Shown: one piece after another, positions 50,236 to 58,375 of the stretch | How the letters are laid out: each line of letters begins with the position of its first letter | Position numbering within the stretch: position 1 is the first letter of the stretch | NCBI GenBank assembly: GCA_049522755.1 | Contig: JBEKNN010000001.1 | Location: 1 to 64,000, forward strand | Direction of reading: 5' to 3' | DNA from: PALSA-243 sp049522755 | GTDB lineage: Bacteria > Acidobacteriota > Terriglobia > Bryobacterales > Bryobacteraceae | Length of the DNA: 64,000 nucleotides | Made by a program: the position numbers and the translations under genes | The notes under the pieces: generated by a model | Database searches by the model: none | Seen by the model: only the letters and a program-made list of their open reading frames with translations | Told to the model about the DNA's origin: nothing

Positions 50236-51459
50236 TTACGGCAGAGCAGCCTCCGCGCACTGCAACGCCAGCCTTAAAGCGCCCTTAAGTTGCGCCTTAG
50301 TGCCTAGCTGTGTAATCGCCAGCCGCGGATGCGCGAAATCGTGCTCTTCCAGGCGCGCGCTGGTCGCCTGCAGCAACGCCGGATGCACGCCTAACTCGCC
50401 CCCGAAGACAATTAACGAACAGTTCAGAATCAGGCTGAGATAAGAGCACACCATTGCCAGATACTCTGAGGTCTTATCCACAATTCGCTGCGCCCGCGGA
50501 TCGCCTTGCACGGCTCGATCCAGAATCTCGCCGCTGCCCAGATCTTCCCGACTGGCATCGCCGTTCTGGGCCGCCAACTCGCGCCACTGCCGCTCAATCC
50601 CGCTGGTGCCGATCGCCGCTTCCAGCGCTCCCACCTGCGATTTGCGAACGGGTTGCAAACTGCCGCCGGCCACCAGCAGATATCCGATCTCGCCGGCCGT
50701 CCATTCCGGCCCGTGGTGCACCTGGCCGTTGATGATCAACCCGGCGCCCACGCCGCGCCCAATGTGCACGAACACGAAATTCCGCTCTCCCTGCGCGATG
50801 CCATAAGTGTGCTCGCCCAGCGCCGCCAGGTTCACGTCGTTTTCCACGATCACCTGCACGCGCAGTTTCTCCGCGAGAAGCCGCCCCAAAGGTACATTCT
50901 CCCAGCCCTGCATGCTCGGCACTGACACCACCATTCCCGCATCCACGTCGGTAATGCCCGGCGCCGCCACACCCACGGCCAGCAGGCGCTTGGCCGGAAT
51001 TCGCAGCTCCTCGCGCAGCGCCGCCAGCACCGAAACCATCCGCTCCACCACAGCCATCGGCCACGTCTTGTCGCCGATCTCCGCAGCGGATTCGCCCAGC
51101 AGTTGGCCGGATAGGTCGGCAATGCCGACGCGGATCAGGTTCGCGCTGATGTCGATGCCGGCCACATACCCGTATGTCTCGTTGAAGCGCAGCAGGTGCG
51201 GCGGACGCCCGCCGCTCGACGAGCCTTTACCTAGCCGTTTGGCCAAGCCGATATGTTCCAGGCGCGCCACGCTGCTGGCAACCGTGGGCACGCTGAGCCC
51301 GCTGTAACGGGCCAGGTCTGAGCAGGAACACGGATTGTGAACGCGCAGCAATTGCAGCACCGCGCGCAGATTGATATCGCGCAGCACGCTCGGGCCCCGG
51401 CTAGCCGCCTTCACTTTGACGCCGTGTTCAACGTGGGGGGAAGGCAATCGGCTCGGCAC
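50236..51459 (-). CDS. ROK-family transcriptional repressor (NagC/Mlc-like)
   Basis: A 407-residue protein with an N-terminal winged HTH (RDINLRAVLQLLRVHNPCSC then SDLARYSGLSVPTVASSVAR) and a ROK domain (GYVAGIDISANLIRVGIADL, ENDVNLAALGEHTYG, IGRGVGAGLIINGQVHHGPE). The zinc-binding Cys cluster that normally follows (CGCxGC type) is absent, so it is not a typical kinase or Mlc. ROK repressors are released by sugars or their derivatives. The GTG at 51459 is used; the precise start is uncertain. The region upstream has direct repeats that could be its operator. Confidence 0.85.
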   Translation of the reverse strand: MPSRLPSPHVEHGVKVKAASRGPSVLRDINLRAVLQLLRVHNPCSCSDLARYSGLSVPTVASSVARLEHIGLAKRLGKGSSSGGRPPHLLRFNETYGYVAGIDISANLIRVGIADLSGQLLGESAAEIGDKTWPMAVVERMVSVLAALREELRIPAKRLLAVGVAAPGITDVDAGMVVSVPSMQGWENVPLGRLLAEKLRVQVIVENDVNLAALGEHTYGIAQGERNFVFVHIGRGVGAGLIINGQVHHGPEWTAGEIGYLLVAGGSLQPVRKSQVGALEAAIGTSGIERQWRELAAQNGDASREDLGSGEILDRAVQGDPRAQRIVDKTSEYLAMVCSYLSLILNCSLIVFGGELGVHPALLQATSARLEEHDFAHPRLAITQLGTKAQLKGALRLALQCAEAALP

Positions 51460-51501
51460 GCAACTGTCCTGGTCGCGGAGTAATCAGACTATCGCAAAAC
51501 A

Positions 51502-51521
51502 TTAACAAATTCTTTAACAAA
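51502..51521 (-). promoter_or_regulatory. direct repeats upstream of the ROK gene
   Basis: TTAACAAA at 51502-51509 and 51514-51521, 12 bases apart, in a short AT-rich stretch of otherwise GC-rich DNA. AT-rich direct repeats of this kind are typical binding sites for ROK repressors, so autoregulation is possible. Confidence 0.35.
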
Positions 51522-51547
51522 GTACTTATACATGGTACACCAACTTA

Positions 51548-51590
51548 TGTGGGGCAGGCAATCTTGCCTGCAGCCGCCTTTCACGCGGCT
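51548..51590 (-). repeat. dispersed double-hairpin repeat, copy A3
   Basis: On the plus strand TGTGGGGCAGGCAATCTTGC starts a stem GCAGGCAA-TC-TTGCCTGC, followed by AGCCGC-N-TTTCACGCGGCT. Read on the minus strand it matches copy A1 (GGCGGCTGCAG, ATTG, GCCCCACA). It lies between the divergent ROK gene and the large PHP-like gene. Confidence 0.7.
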
Positions 51591-51731
51591 TTTCGCACCA
51601 CGCGCGAGTCTTCGCCCCCGGCCAGCGCCGGCACATTAGCCGCTGGCAGCGACGATCACTACCTAACGGTCTCACCGGCCTGGCAATGTCCTATTGATTT
51701 CGGGTAATTCGAGTGACACAACCGCCCCAAC

Positions 51732-54281
51732 CTACCGCCCCTCCGCCGCCCCGTCAGTCAACTTAACCGGCTGCGCCATCGCTCCATTTCCCGCCGAGTC
51801 CCACGCGGCAAACCGCACCCACTTCTTGCCCGCCGTGCTCACCGGAATCTGGAAGCGATGCTTCCCGAACGCCGGCAGATCCGCGCCCGAAATAATCTTC
51901 CTGTCCGTGCGCTGGCCGTCGCCCCACACCACTTCCACGAACTCCAGCGGAAACGTCCATTCCACATCCGCCGATACCGTTCGCTGCGCGCCCGCCCCTT
52001 GCACGGAGTAAGACGTGATCAACACCTCACCCGAAGTGACGAAGTAATTCCCCGTCTTCATGGCATTGACTATCGGACCCCACTCTCCCGGCGGCGGCAC
52101 ACTATCGATCTTCACGTAGTTCACCGGATTGTTGGCGTAAATATCGTCGCCATACGTCTCTCCATAAATCTCCGAAATCGCCTGGATATATTTCGGCGGC
52201 GTCGGCTTATCCGCCACCCAGTTATTCATGTCGTCAAACAGAGGCAGGCAGCGATACTCGCACAGCCGCTGCTCCGACCCATCCAGGCCCATGCCCCAGC
52301 GAAAACCGATTCCGCGATAGCTCGCATCAAGGAAGTGAGCCGTATCCTCGATCGCATCGGGAAAGCCGGTAGACCCCTTCGATCGCGGGTGCGGCATGTA
52401 GATCAGTATGTTCTCGCGATGCGCCATCTCCATCATGTCTTCCACGTTGCCCACATGGTAAACACGGCCGTAGGTGGCATTATCTTCCACCAGAGGTTGG
52501 CCGGCGGCGCGCCCTTGCGTCCAGAAGACCGGGTGCGACATCAGCAAATCGGAGTGTCCGCCTAAGTCCCTGGCCACCTCGCCGCGCAGCAATTCGGCGT
52601 TCGGCATCACCACGAAATTCCGGTCCGATTGCCGCCGCGCCGTCTCGTAATAGAGCGCTTCGCCACGGTAAAGATCGGCGCCGCCCCGGCCACCGTTAGC
52701 CCCGCCGCGCGCGCCCCGGCCCGCACCGGCAGGCGCCGCCGGCGAGACCTCCGCCGCGTCCGCCAAATGCAGATCGGCGCGCGTCACCCCCGCGTAAGCT
52801 AACGCCTGGTCCAACACCAGATCGGGCGGCGCGCCTAAGCCGCGGGTCCATTGCAGCCACTTGGCGTCGTCCACCTGGCCGCCGCGTCCTCCAGTCGCGC
52901 CCCGGCCCGCCGTTGTCGTCGCCGCGCCGGCAGTCATCGGGACCACGCCGCCCCCATCAATCGGCGCAACAATGTTAATCCCCGCCGCCTTCAGCACCTC
53001 CAGATCCGCCACCTTGGCATCCAAACCGCCCGCCCGCTGCGCCTTCGCAGCCAGGCCCATGTGAAAGTGCGTCGCCATTACCTGATATCCGGCCAGCGGT
53101 TTGAAATGGTCGCCGCGCGTGAATGCCAAAGCCGCGTCCACCGCGGATTGCGCCGACCCCAGGCTCGCATAAAGATACACCGGCATCCGCTGCTCCGTCC
53201 CGGGCCGCGCGCTGCGCAGCGCAAAATTCTGCCGCCGGTCTTCGCCTCCCTGCGCCGGGCCGCCGCCGCCTTCTTCCTCCGCTTCCCGCACACCGAACGA
53301 GTACGCCGCGGCACTGTCCTTGCGATACCAGTTGTAGCCCAGATTGAAGCTGGTTTCCCGCGCCCAGAAAAAGTTGTGCGGCGGCGGAAATGCCGCAATC
53401 GCGCCGCCCGCCGCCTCCGCGGCCACAATGCGATTGCTCGATGTAACCGTCACCGGCGCCTCATTGGCAGCTCCGCCGAACCGGTATTCCTGCCATCGGT
53501 TCGTCACATCCTGCCACGCCACGCGCGCCGCCGGCCCGATCGCGACGCCGCGAATCCCCGCGTCGTACTTGTATGCCACCGAGGGCTCCCGCGTCGACGC
53601 AATCACTTCCTGCCGGATCAAATTGGTCCCCTTATAAACGGTGTACTGCAGCCGCCCCGCAAAAACCCCAAGCTGCACTCCCGGAAACCAAATTTCCAGG
53701 CGCGCCCCGTTGCTTCTCACGCCGCAGCTCTGCGCGTGGTAAACCGCAGCCGCGCGCTTCACCTCGTCCGGATTGCGCGGCAGCCCCGGCTGGTTCAGTA
53801 CGCCTCTCTGCGGCGGCGTGCAATCGTTGTGCGCCGCGTCCCCTCCTGGAACGTTCAACGGAGCATCCCAAAACGCCTCCCATTTTTCCCGCTCCAGAAT
53901 CTCCGGCGTGATCTTGACGCCGATCCCCGCCAGCGGATCGAGTTGCTGATTGGTGATACGGCGCAGCCCCGACACCACGCGAAAATCGGGTGCGGCGTTA
54001 GCCGCCAGCGTCACCCACGCCTCGCCTTTGCGCCTCGCCGCAAGCGCCTCGATAACCGGCGCGCCGCCGTCGATCTCGAACCGCAGCCGCAACTCCTGAT
54101 TCCTGTCGCCCTCCCAGATCACGGTCAGCGTATCGCCGGCCACCGCCGCGGTCAGTCCCGGCTGTGCCCGGTATTCGGCCAGGCTGCAATTCAACTGGTC
54201 CGCTCTCGCCTTCGAAGCCGGGAATATGAGGCCGGCGGCTAAGGCCGGCGCGATCCACGCCGTTCGGTTGCGCTTCGTCAC
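51732..54281 (-). CDS. large secreted PHP/CehA-like putative metallohydrolase
   Basis: An 849-residue protein with a signal peptide (WIAPALAAGLIFPASKARA). The middle has MATHFHMGLAAKA (H-x-H), NAELLRGEVARDLGGHSDLL and MSHPVFW, and later ILIYMPHPRSKGSTGFPDAI; these resemble the metal-binding motifs of CehA/McbA-type PHP phosphoesterases. The last ~100 residues look like an Ig-like domain. Two Gly/Arg-rich inserts (AGRGATGGRGGQ and GRGARGGANGGRGG) interrupt the catalytic part. The assignment to the PHP fold is by motif only. Long product, no partner gene in sight. Confidence 0.6.
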   Translation of the reverse strand: MTKRNRTAWIAPALAAGLIFPASKARADQLNCSLAEYRAQPGLTAAVAGDTLTVIWEGDRNQELRLRFEIDGGAPVIEALAARRKGEAWVTLAANAAPDFRVVSGLRRITNQQLDPLAGIGVKITPEILEREKWEAFWDAPLNVPGGDAAHNDCTPPQRGVLNQPGLPRNPDEVKRAAAVYHAQSCGVRSNGARLEIWFPGVQLGVFAGRLQYTVYKGTNLIRQEVIASTREPSVAYKYDAGIRGVAIGPAARVAWQDVTNRWQEYRFGGAANEAPVTVTSSNRIVAAEAAGGAIAAFPPPHNFFWARETSFNLGYNWYRKDSAAAYSFGVREAEEEGGGGPAQGGEDRRQNFALRSARPGTEQRMPVYLYASLGSAQSAVDAALAFTRGDHFKPLAGYQVMATHFHMGLAAKAQRAGGLDAKVADLEVLKAAGINIVAPIDGGGVVPMTAGAATTTAGRGATGGRGGQVDDAKWLQWTRGLGAPPDLVLDQALAYAGVTRADLHLADAAEVSPAAPAGAGRGARGGANGGRGGADLYRGEALYYETARRQSDRNFVVMPNAELLRGEVARDLGGHSDLLMSHPVFWTQGRAAGQPLVEDNATYGRVYHVGNVEDMMEMAHRENILIYMPHPRSKGSTGFPDAIEDTAHFLDASYRGIGFRWGMGLDGSEQRLCEYRCLPLFDDMNNWVADKPTPPKYIQAISEIYGETYGDDIYANNPVNYVKIDSVPPPGEWGPIVNAMKTGNYFVTSGEVLITSYSVQGAGAQRTVSADVEWTFPLEFVEVVWGDGQRTDRKIISGADLPAFGKHRFQIPVSTAGKKWVRFAAWDSAGNGAMAQPVKLTDGAAEGR

Positions 54282-54926
54282 TCCAACAGAATACCCGCCG
54301 CAGGCCCGCCAGACAAGCGCATGGAGCAGTTTTTAAAGTATCCGATAAAATTAGCGCGCCGCGCTCCGTTCGCTGCGCCAGCGCATCGCCAAGCGTCTTT
54401 CCCGCAGATTCCGCGCTCTCCCAAAACCCGTTCACACGATCTCCAACTTTATTTTTCGGCCATTCCAATGCACTTAAGCCCCGCCACTCCCTGCAGCCGC
54501 AAAACCGTCTGCTAGCCTCGAATCGGGCACAGTATCTTCGCCGTGAACCAGATCATGTTCCACCAATCCTCCGAGCTCGCCCAAGTGGGGCAGGCGCTTC
54601 CGCCTGCCAACCCCGATCCCGGCTGCGGAACGCCCAACCGGAAGCCTGCCCCTACGCCTGCCGATGCCCCCGCAACCCAAACAATCCACAGCCACTTCCG
54701 CGAAATTGGTTTCGTTCCCTCAAAACTCGAAGGTCGCGCCTTCCGCCGCCCGCCAAACGCCTCCCGTCAAGCCGCCTACCCGACCCGTCCGCCCCGCCAA
54801 AACCCGCCCCCCCCACCAACGCCTCCGGAACCGATTGGATGCCGATTTCCAGCCAATTTTTGACAAAAATGAACCGGGCCGCCAGACACTTTTGCTCTGT
54901 TAATGAAAAAGCCGCACGCCCGGCTA
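54282..54926. other. gene-free stretch with repeat copy A4
   Basis: No plausible gene. GGCAGGC-GCTTCC-GCCTGCC (54588-54608) within GTGGGGCAGG belongs to the A family in the orientation of copy A3. The rest is GC-rich intergenic sequence leading to the promoter of the TonB receptor. Confidence 0.5.
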
Positions 54927-54955
54927 TTGACAATGAGGCAGTCCGGCAGTATAAC
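54927..54955 (+). promoter_or_regulatory. near-consensus sigma-70 promoter of the TonB receptor
   Basis: TTGACA at 54927-54932, a spacer of exactly 17 bases and TATAAC at 54950-54955. The expected start of transcription, about 7 bases after the -10, is the A of the ATG at 54962, and there is no Shine-Dalgarno sequence, so the mRNA may be leaderless. Confidence 0.7.
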
Positions 54956-54961
54956 TTTGCC

Positions 54962-57900
54962 ATGGGTCTTGGAAAAGCTCGCATAACTGCGCCAATCTAC
55001 GCGTTCCTGGCAATTCTCGCCGTTACGCTGACCTTCACTCCGGCTTCCGTCGCACAAGTCGTGTCCGCTACTCTGACCGGAACCGTAACCGATTCCTCGG
55101 GCGCGACGGTGCCCGGGGCCTCAGTGACGGCCACCGAAACCAACACCGGCGTCAGCCGTACCACGCAAACCAGCGCCGAGGGCGTGTTCTCGCTGCCCTT
55201 CTTGAACCCCGGAACTTATCGCGTGGATATCGAGAAGGAAGGCTTCAAGAAATTCAGCGAACCCAACATCCAGCTGGATGTTTCTAACGTTGGGCGCGTG
55301 AACGCCACCTTGACTCCCGGCAGCCAACAGGAGACTGTGCAGGTCACCGGCGAAACGCCGCTCTTGCAGGTGGAAAGCGCCGACGTCTCGAAGGATCTCG
55401 ATCCCACCTCGGCGGCGCAGTTGCCCATGCCGGACCGCAGCGCGCAGGCCATGGCGGGCCTGGTGGCGGGCGTTACCATACCGGCGCTGTATAGTTCCGG
55501 CAGCGGCATTATGGAAAACGGCGCGTTAACTTTTATGTTTGACGCCAACGGCCAGGTTCTGGGCGCCAATAACACCATGGTAGATGGCATCGACAACATG
55601 GATATGGCCTTGGGATTGACCCTCTATGAGCCGGCCACCGAAGACGTGGCCGAGGTCCACGTGACTACCGACGCTTACAGCGCCGAGTTCGGCAAGGTGG
55701 GCGGCGCCGTGGTGAACATCGTGACTAAGAGCGGAACCAATCAGTTCCATGGCTCGTTATTCGAGTTCAACGAGACTGCGGACTTGGGCGCGCGCAATAT
55801 GTACAACCAGGCGCCTCTGCCCAAGCCGGCCCTTATACATAACGATTTCGGCGGCGCCGGCGGCGGCCCCATCCGCAAGAACAAGACCTTCTTTTACGTC
55901 AGTTATGAGGGCAGAAGGTTTAATTCCAGCACCGAAACCACCACTACTACTGCGCAGCCGGCCTGGCTCACGGGGAACTTCAGCGCAGTGCCCGGTCTGC
56001 AGCTATATGACCCTACCACCGGAAATCAAAGCACAGGCGCGGGCCGCTCCCCGTACCCGAATAACATCGTGCCCATCAACGAAATCAGCCCTATCTCGCA
56101 GAAATTGCTGCAATATATTCCGTCGCCCAACATCATCGTCGCCGGCGCGCCGCCTCTCACTCTCAATTATGTTTTCTCGGCGCCCACCGACTATTCCTCC
56201 AATGGCGTCGATGGACGCATCGATCACAACTTCAACGAGAAATCCAAGATCTCCGTCAAGTTCGATACGCTGCCCAACAAGGTCTTTGAGGGACAAATGT
56301 ACACTGGCACAGGCGTTGGCAACGATCTTTCCTCCAGTAGTTACACACTTACCGGCGCTATCGACTACACTTATATGTTCAGCCCGAGTCTGGTTACCGA
56401 AGCTCGCGTGAATTTCAACCGATGGGTGGCGAATATTAAGTGTACGGATACCGTCACTAATCAGCAGCTGGGTATTTCCAATCCCAATCCGGATCAGATT
56501 TCCAACCAAAGCATGGCCGCCTTCCAAGGCATCGGCATAGGCGTGGCCAGCTTAGGCCAGGGCGCCGCTGGCTTTGGGCAAGGCTATGAATGCCCGACCA
56601 TCGACCACGATACCGTCTTCCCCTTTTCGAATACCTGGACCAAGAGCTTTGGCAAGCATTCCTTGAAGTGGGGTGGAGATTTCGTACGCTACCGCAACGA
56701 CCGCTTCCAGGTGCAGGGCAGCGGTGGATTCGGCGGCCGCGGCACTTTTGTCTTCGAACCGACCATCACTGAGAATTACTTAGGCTCCGCCGGCGGCTCT
56801 CCGCTCGGCCTCTACGGCACCACCGTGAATGCCTTCGCCGATTTTATGTTGGGCCTGCCCGCCGAGGCGGACCGCGCGCAGATCCTGTTGAGCCCCACCA
56901 TGCGTCAAAGCCACTATGACGGCTTTATCCAGGACGCTTACAAGGTGACTCCAAAACTGACTCTCAATATAGGGGTTCGTTACGACTTCTACGAAGCCCC
57001 GAAGGTAAGGTACGCCGGCGGAGCATCTAACTATGAACCTTCCACTAACTCGCTCATAATCGCCGGCTATGGCAATATCAGCCTCAGCGACGGCGTCGAT
57101 TCCAAGCCCGGCTACATAGGTCCGCGCGCGGGCCTGGCTTATAGCTTAGGCAGCAAGACCGTGCTTCGCGCCGGTTACGGCATCAGTTATTGGGAGCAGC
57201 GCTTCGGCTGGACCGGTGGCTCGCTGAATAACCAGTATCCGGTGATTTACAACGTCCAGGTTGGCACCACCAGCAGTTACGTCCCTGCAGGCAGCGTCGC
57301 CGCCATTCCAGCGGTCACCTATGTCTCAGTTCCGAGCAATGGCATACTCAACCCGGCGCCCAACCAGACGTTTTACTACATGCCGTCGCATATGGACTTG
57401 CCTGCCGTATACAGTTGGAACTTGACCCTGCAGCATCAGATTACTCCTACGCTGGTCGTGGACGCGGGCTGGGTCGCCAATCAAGGGCGCAACCTTCCCT
57501 ACTCATATAACATCAACCAAGGCTTCCCCGGAGCCGGCCCAACCGCGGAATTACTGAATCTGGAGTATGGCCGCACGGCATCCACCACCATTCGCGCTTA
57601 TGGCGCCACCAGTAACTACAATTCGCTCCAGGTCAATGCCAAAAAGCAGTGGGCCAAGGGCTTACACGTGACGTTGGCGTATAGCTTCAGTAAGTCGCTC
57701 GATGAAACCGGCGAGGATGGCGGCTTCGTGAATCCTTATAACTGGCATCAATCCTACGGGCCTTCCACCTTCGACCAGACGCACCAGCTCGTCATCAACC
57801 ACGTTTATGAACTGCCGTTCGGAAAGGGCGAGCACTTTTTGAACCACGGAGGAGTGGCCGCTGCTATCTTAGGCGGCTGGCAGTTGAGCGGGATCTTCCG

Positions 57901-58312
57901 CTACTTCAGTGGATTTCCATTCACCGCCGCCGCGGCTACCACCAATGCCGACTGCGCTTCCTGTTCGGTTGTTCCGGAGATCGTCGGCACGCCGCAGTAT
58001 CCGGGCCTGTACGGGCCGGGCGAGCAATATATTTCCCCGTCGGCCTTCGCCCTGGAAGCCCTCGATACCCGCGGAAATTCCGGCCGCGACAACCTCCGCG
58101 CCCCTGGCGTCACGGTCTACGATGGCAACGTGGTTCGCAAGTTTCACTTCAAGGAGAGATTCGCCGCGGAATTCCGCTTGGAGGCGACCAACGTTACCAA
58201 CCACCCGGAGTGGGGAGCTCCTAGCGCCACCGTCAACACGGCCACTTTCGGCCAAATCACCACGGCCAGCAATCCGCGCCAGGCCCAGGTCGCGATGCGC
58301 CTGACTTTCTGA
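54962..58312 (+). CDS. Oar-like TonB-dependent receptor with carboxypeptidase-regulatory domain
   Basis: An 1116-residue outer-membrane protein: signal peptide (YAFLAILAVTLTFTPASVAQ), a Cna-B/carboxypeptidase-regulatory domain (TLTGTVTDSSGATVPGASVT), plug domain (SAEFGKVGGAVVNIVTKSGT then NQFHGSLFEF) and a long barrel ending in MRLTF. This Oar-type family is expanded in Acidobacteria and takes up large oligosaccharides or peptides. The final aromatic residue fits BAM insertion. A strong promoter lies directly upstream. The gene is followed after 63 bases by a PIG-L deacetylase. Confidence 0.9.
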   Translation: MGLGKARITAPIYAFLAILAVTLTFTPASVAQVVSATLTGTVTDSSGATVPGASVTATETNTGVSRTTQTSAEGVFSLPFLNPGTYRVDIEKEGFKKFSEPNIQLDVSNVGRVNATLTPGSQQETVQVTGETPLLQVESADVSKDLDPTSAAQLPMPDRSAQAMAGLVAGVTIPALYSSGSGIMENGALTFMFDANGQVLGANNTMVDGIDNMDMALGLTLYEPATEDVAEVHVTTDAYSAEFGKVGGAVVNIVTKSGTNQFHGSLFEFNETADLGARNMYNQAPLPKPALIHNDFGGAGGGPIRKNKTFFYVSYEGRRFNSSTETTTTTAQPAWLTGNFSAVPGLQLYDPTTGNQSTGAGRSPYPNNIVPINEISPISQKLLQYIPSPNIIVAGAPPLTLNYVFSAPTDYSSNGVDGRIDHNFNEKSKISVKFDTLPNKVFEGQMYTGTGVGNDLSSSSYTLTGAIDYTYMFSPSLVTEARVNFNRWVANIKCTDTVTNQQLGISNPNPDQISNQSMAAFQGIGIGVASLGQGAAGFGQGYECPTIDHDTVFPFSNTWTKSFGKHSLKWGGDFVRYRNDRFQVQGSGGFGGRGTFVFEPTITENYLGSAGGSPLGLYGTTVNAFADFMLGLPAEADRAQILLSPTMRQSHYDGFIQDAYKVTPKLTLNIGVRYDFYEAPKVRYAGGASNYEPSTNSLIIAGYGNISLSDGVDSKPGYIGPRAGLAYSLGSKTVLRAGYGISYWEQRFGWTGGSLNNQYPVIYNVQVGTTSSYVPAGSVAAIPAVTYVSVPSNGILNPAPNQTFYYMPSHMDLPAVYSWNLTLQHQITPTLVVDAGWVANQGRNLPYSYNINQGFPGAGPTAELLNLEYGRTASTTIRAYGATSNYNSLQVNAKKQWAKGLHVTLAYSFSKSLDETGEDGGFVNPYNWHQSYGPSTFDQTHQLVINHVYELPFGKGEHFLNHGGVAAAILGGWQLSGIFRYFSGFPFTAAAATTNADCASCSVVPEIVGTPQYPGLYGPGEQYISPSAFALEALDTRGNSGRDNLRAPGVTVYDGNVVRKFHFKERFAAEFRLEATNVTNHPEWGAPSATVNTATFGQITTASNPRQAQVAMRLTF

Positions 58313-58375
58313 CGCGGAATGTAAAGTTACAAATTCCGCTACCATGGAATGAAACCAGGAACAGGACCCTAATCG

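Noticed and set aside
52851..54242. Plus-strand 463-codon open frame opposite the PHP-like gene
   Set aside because: Arg/Ala/His-rich composition without any motif, exactly antisense to a real gene with a signal peptide.
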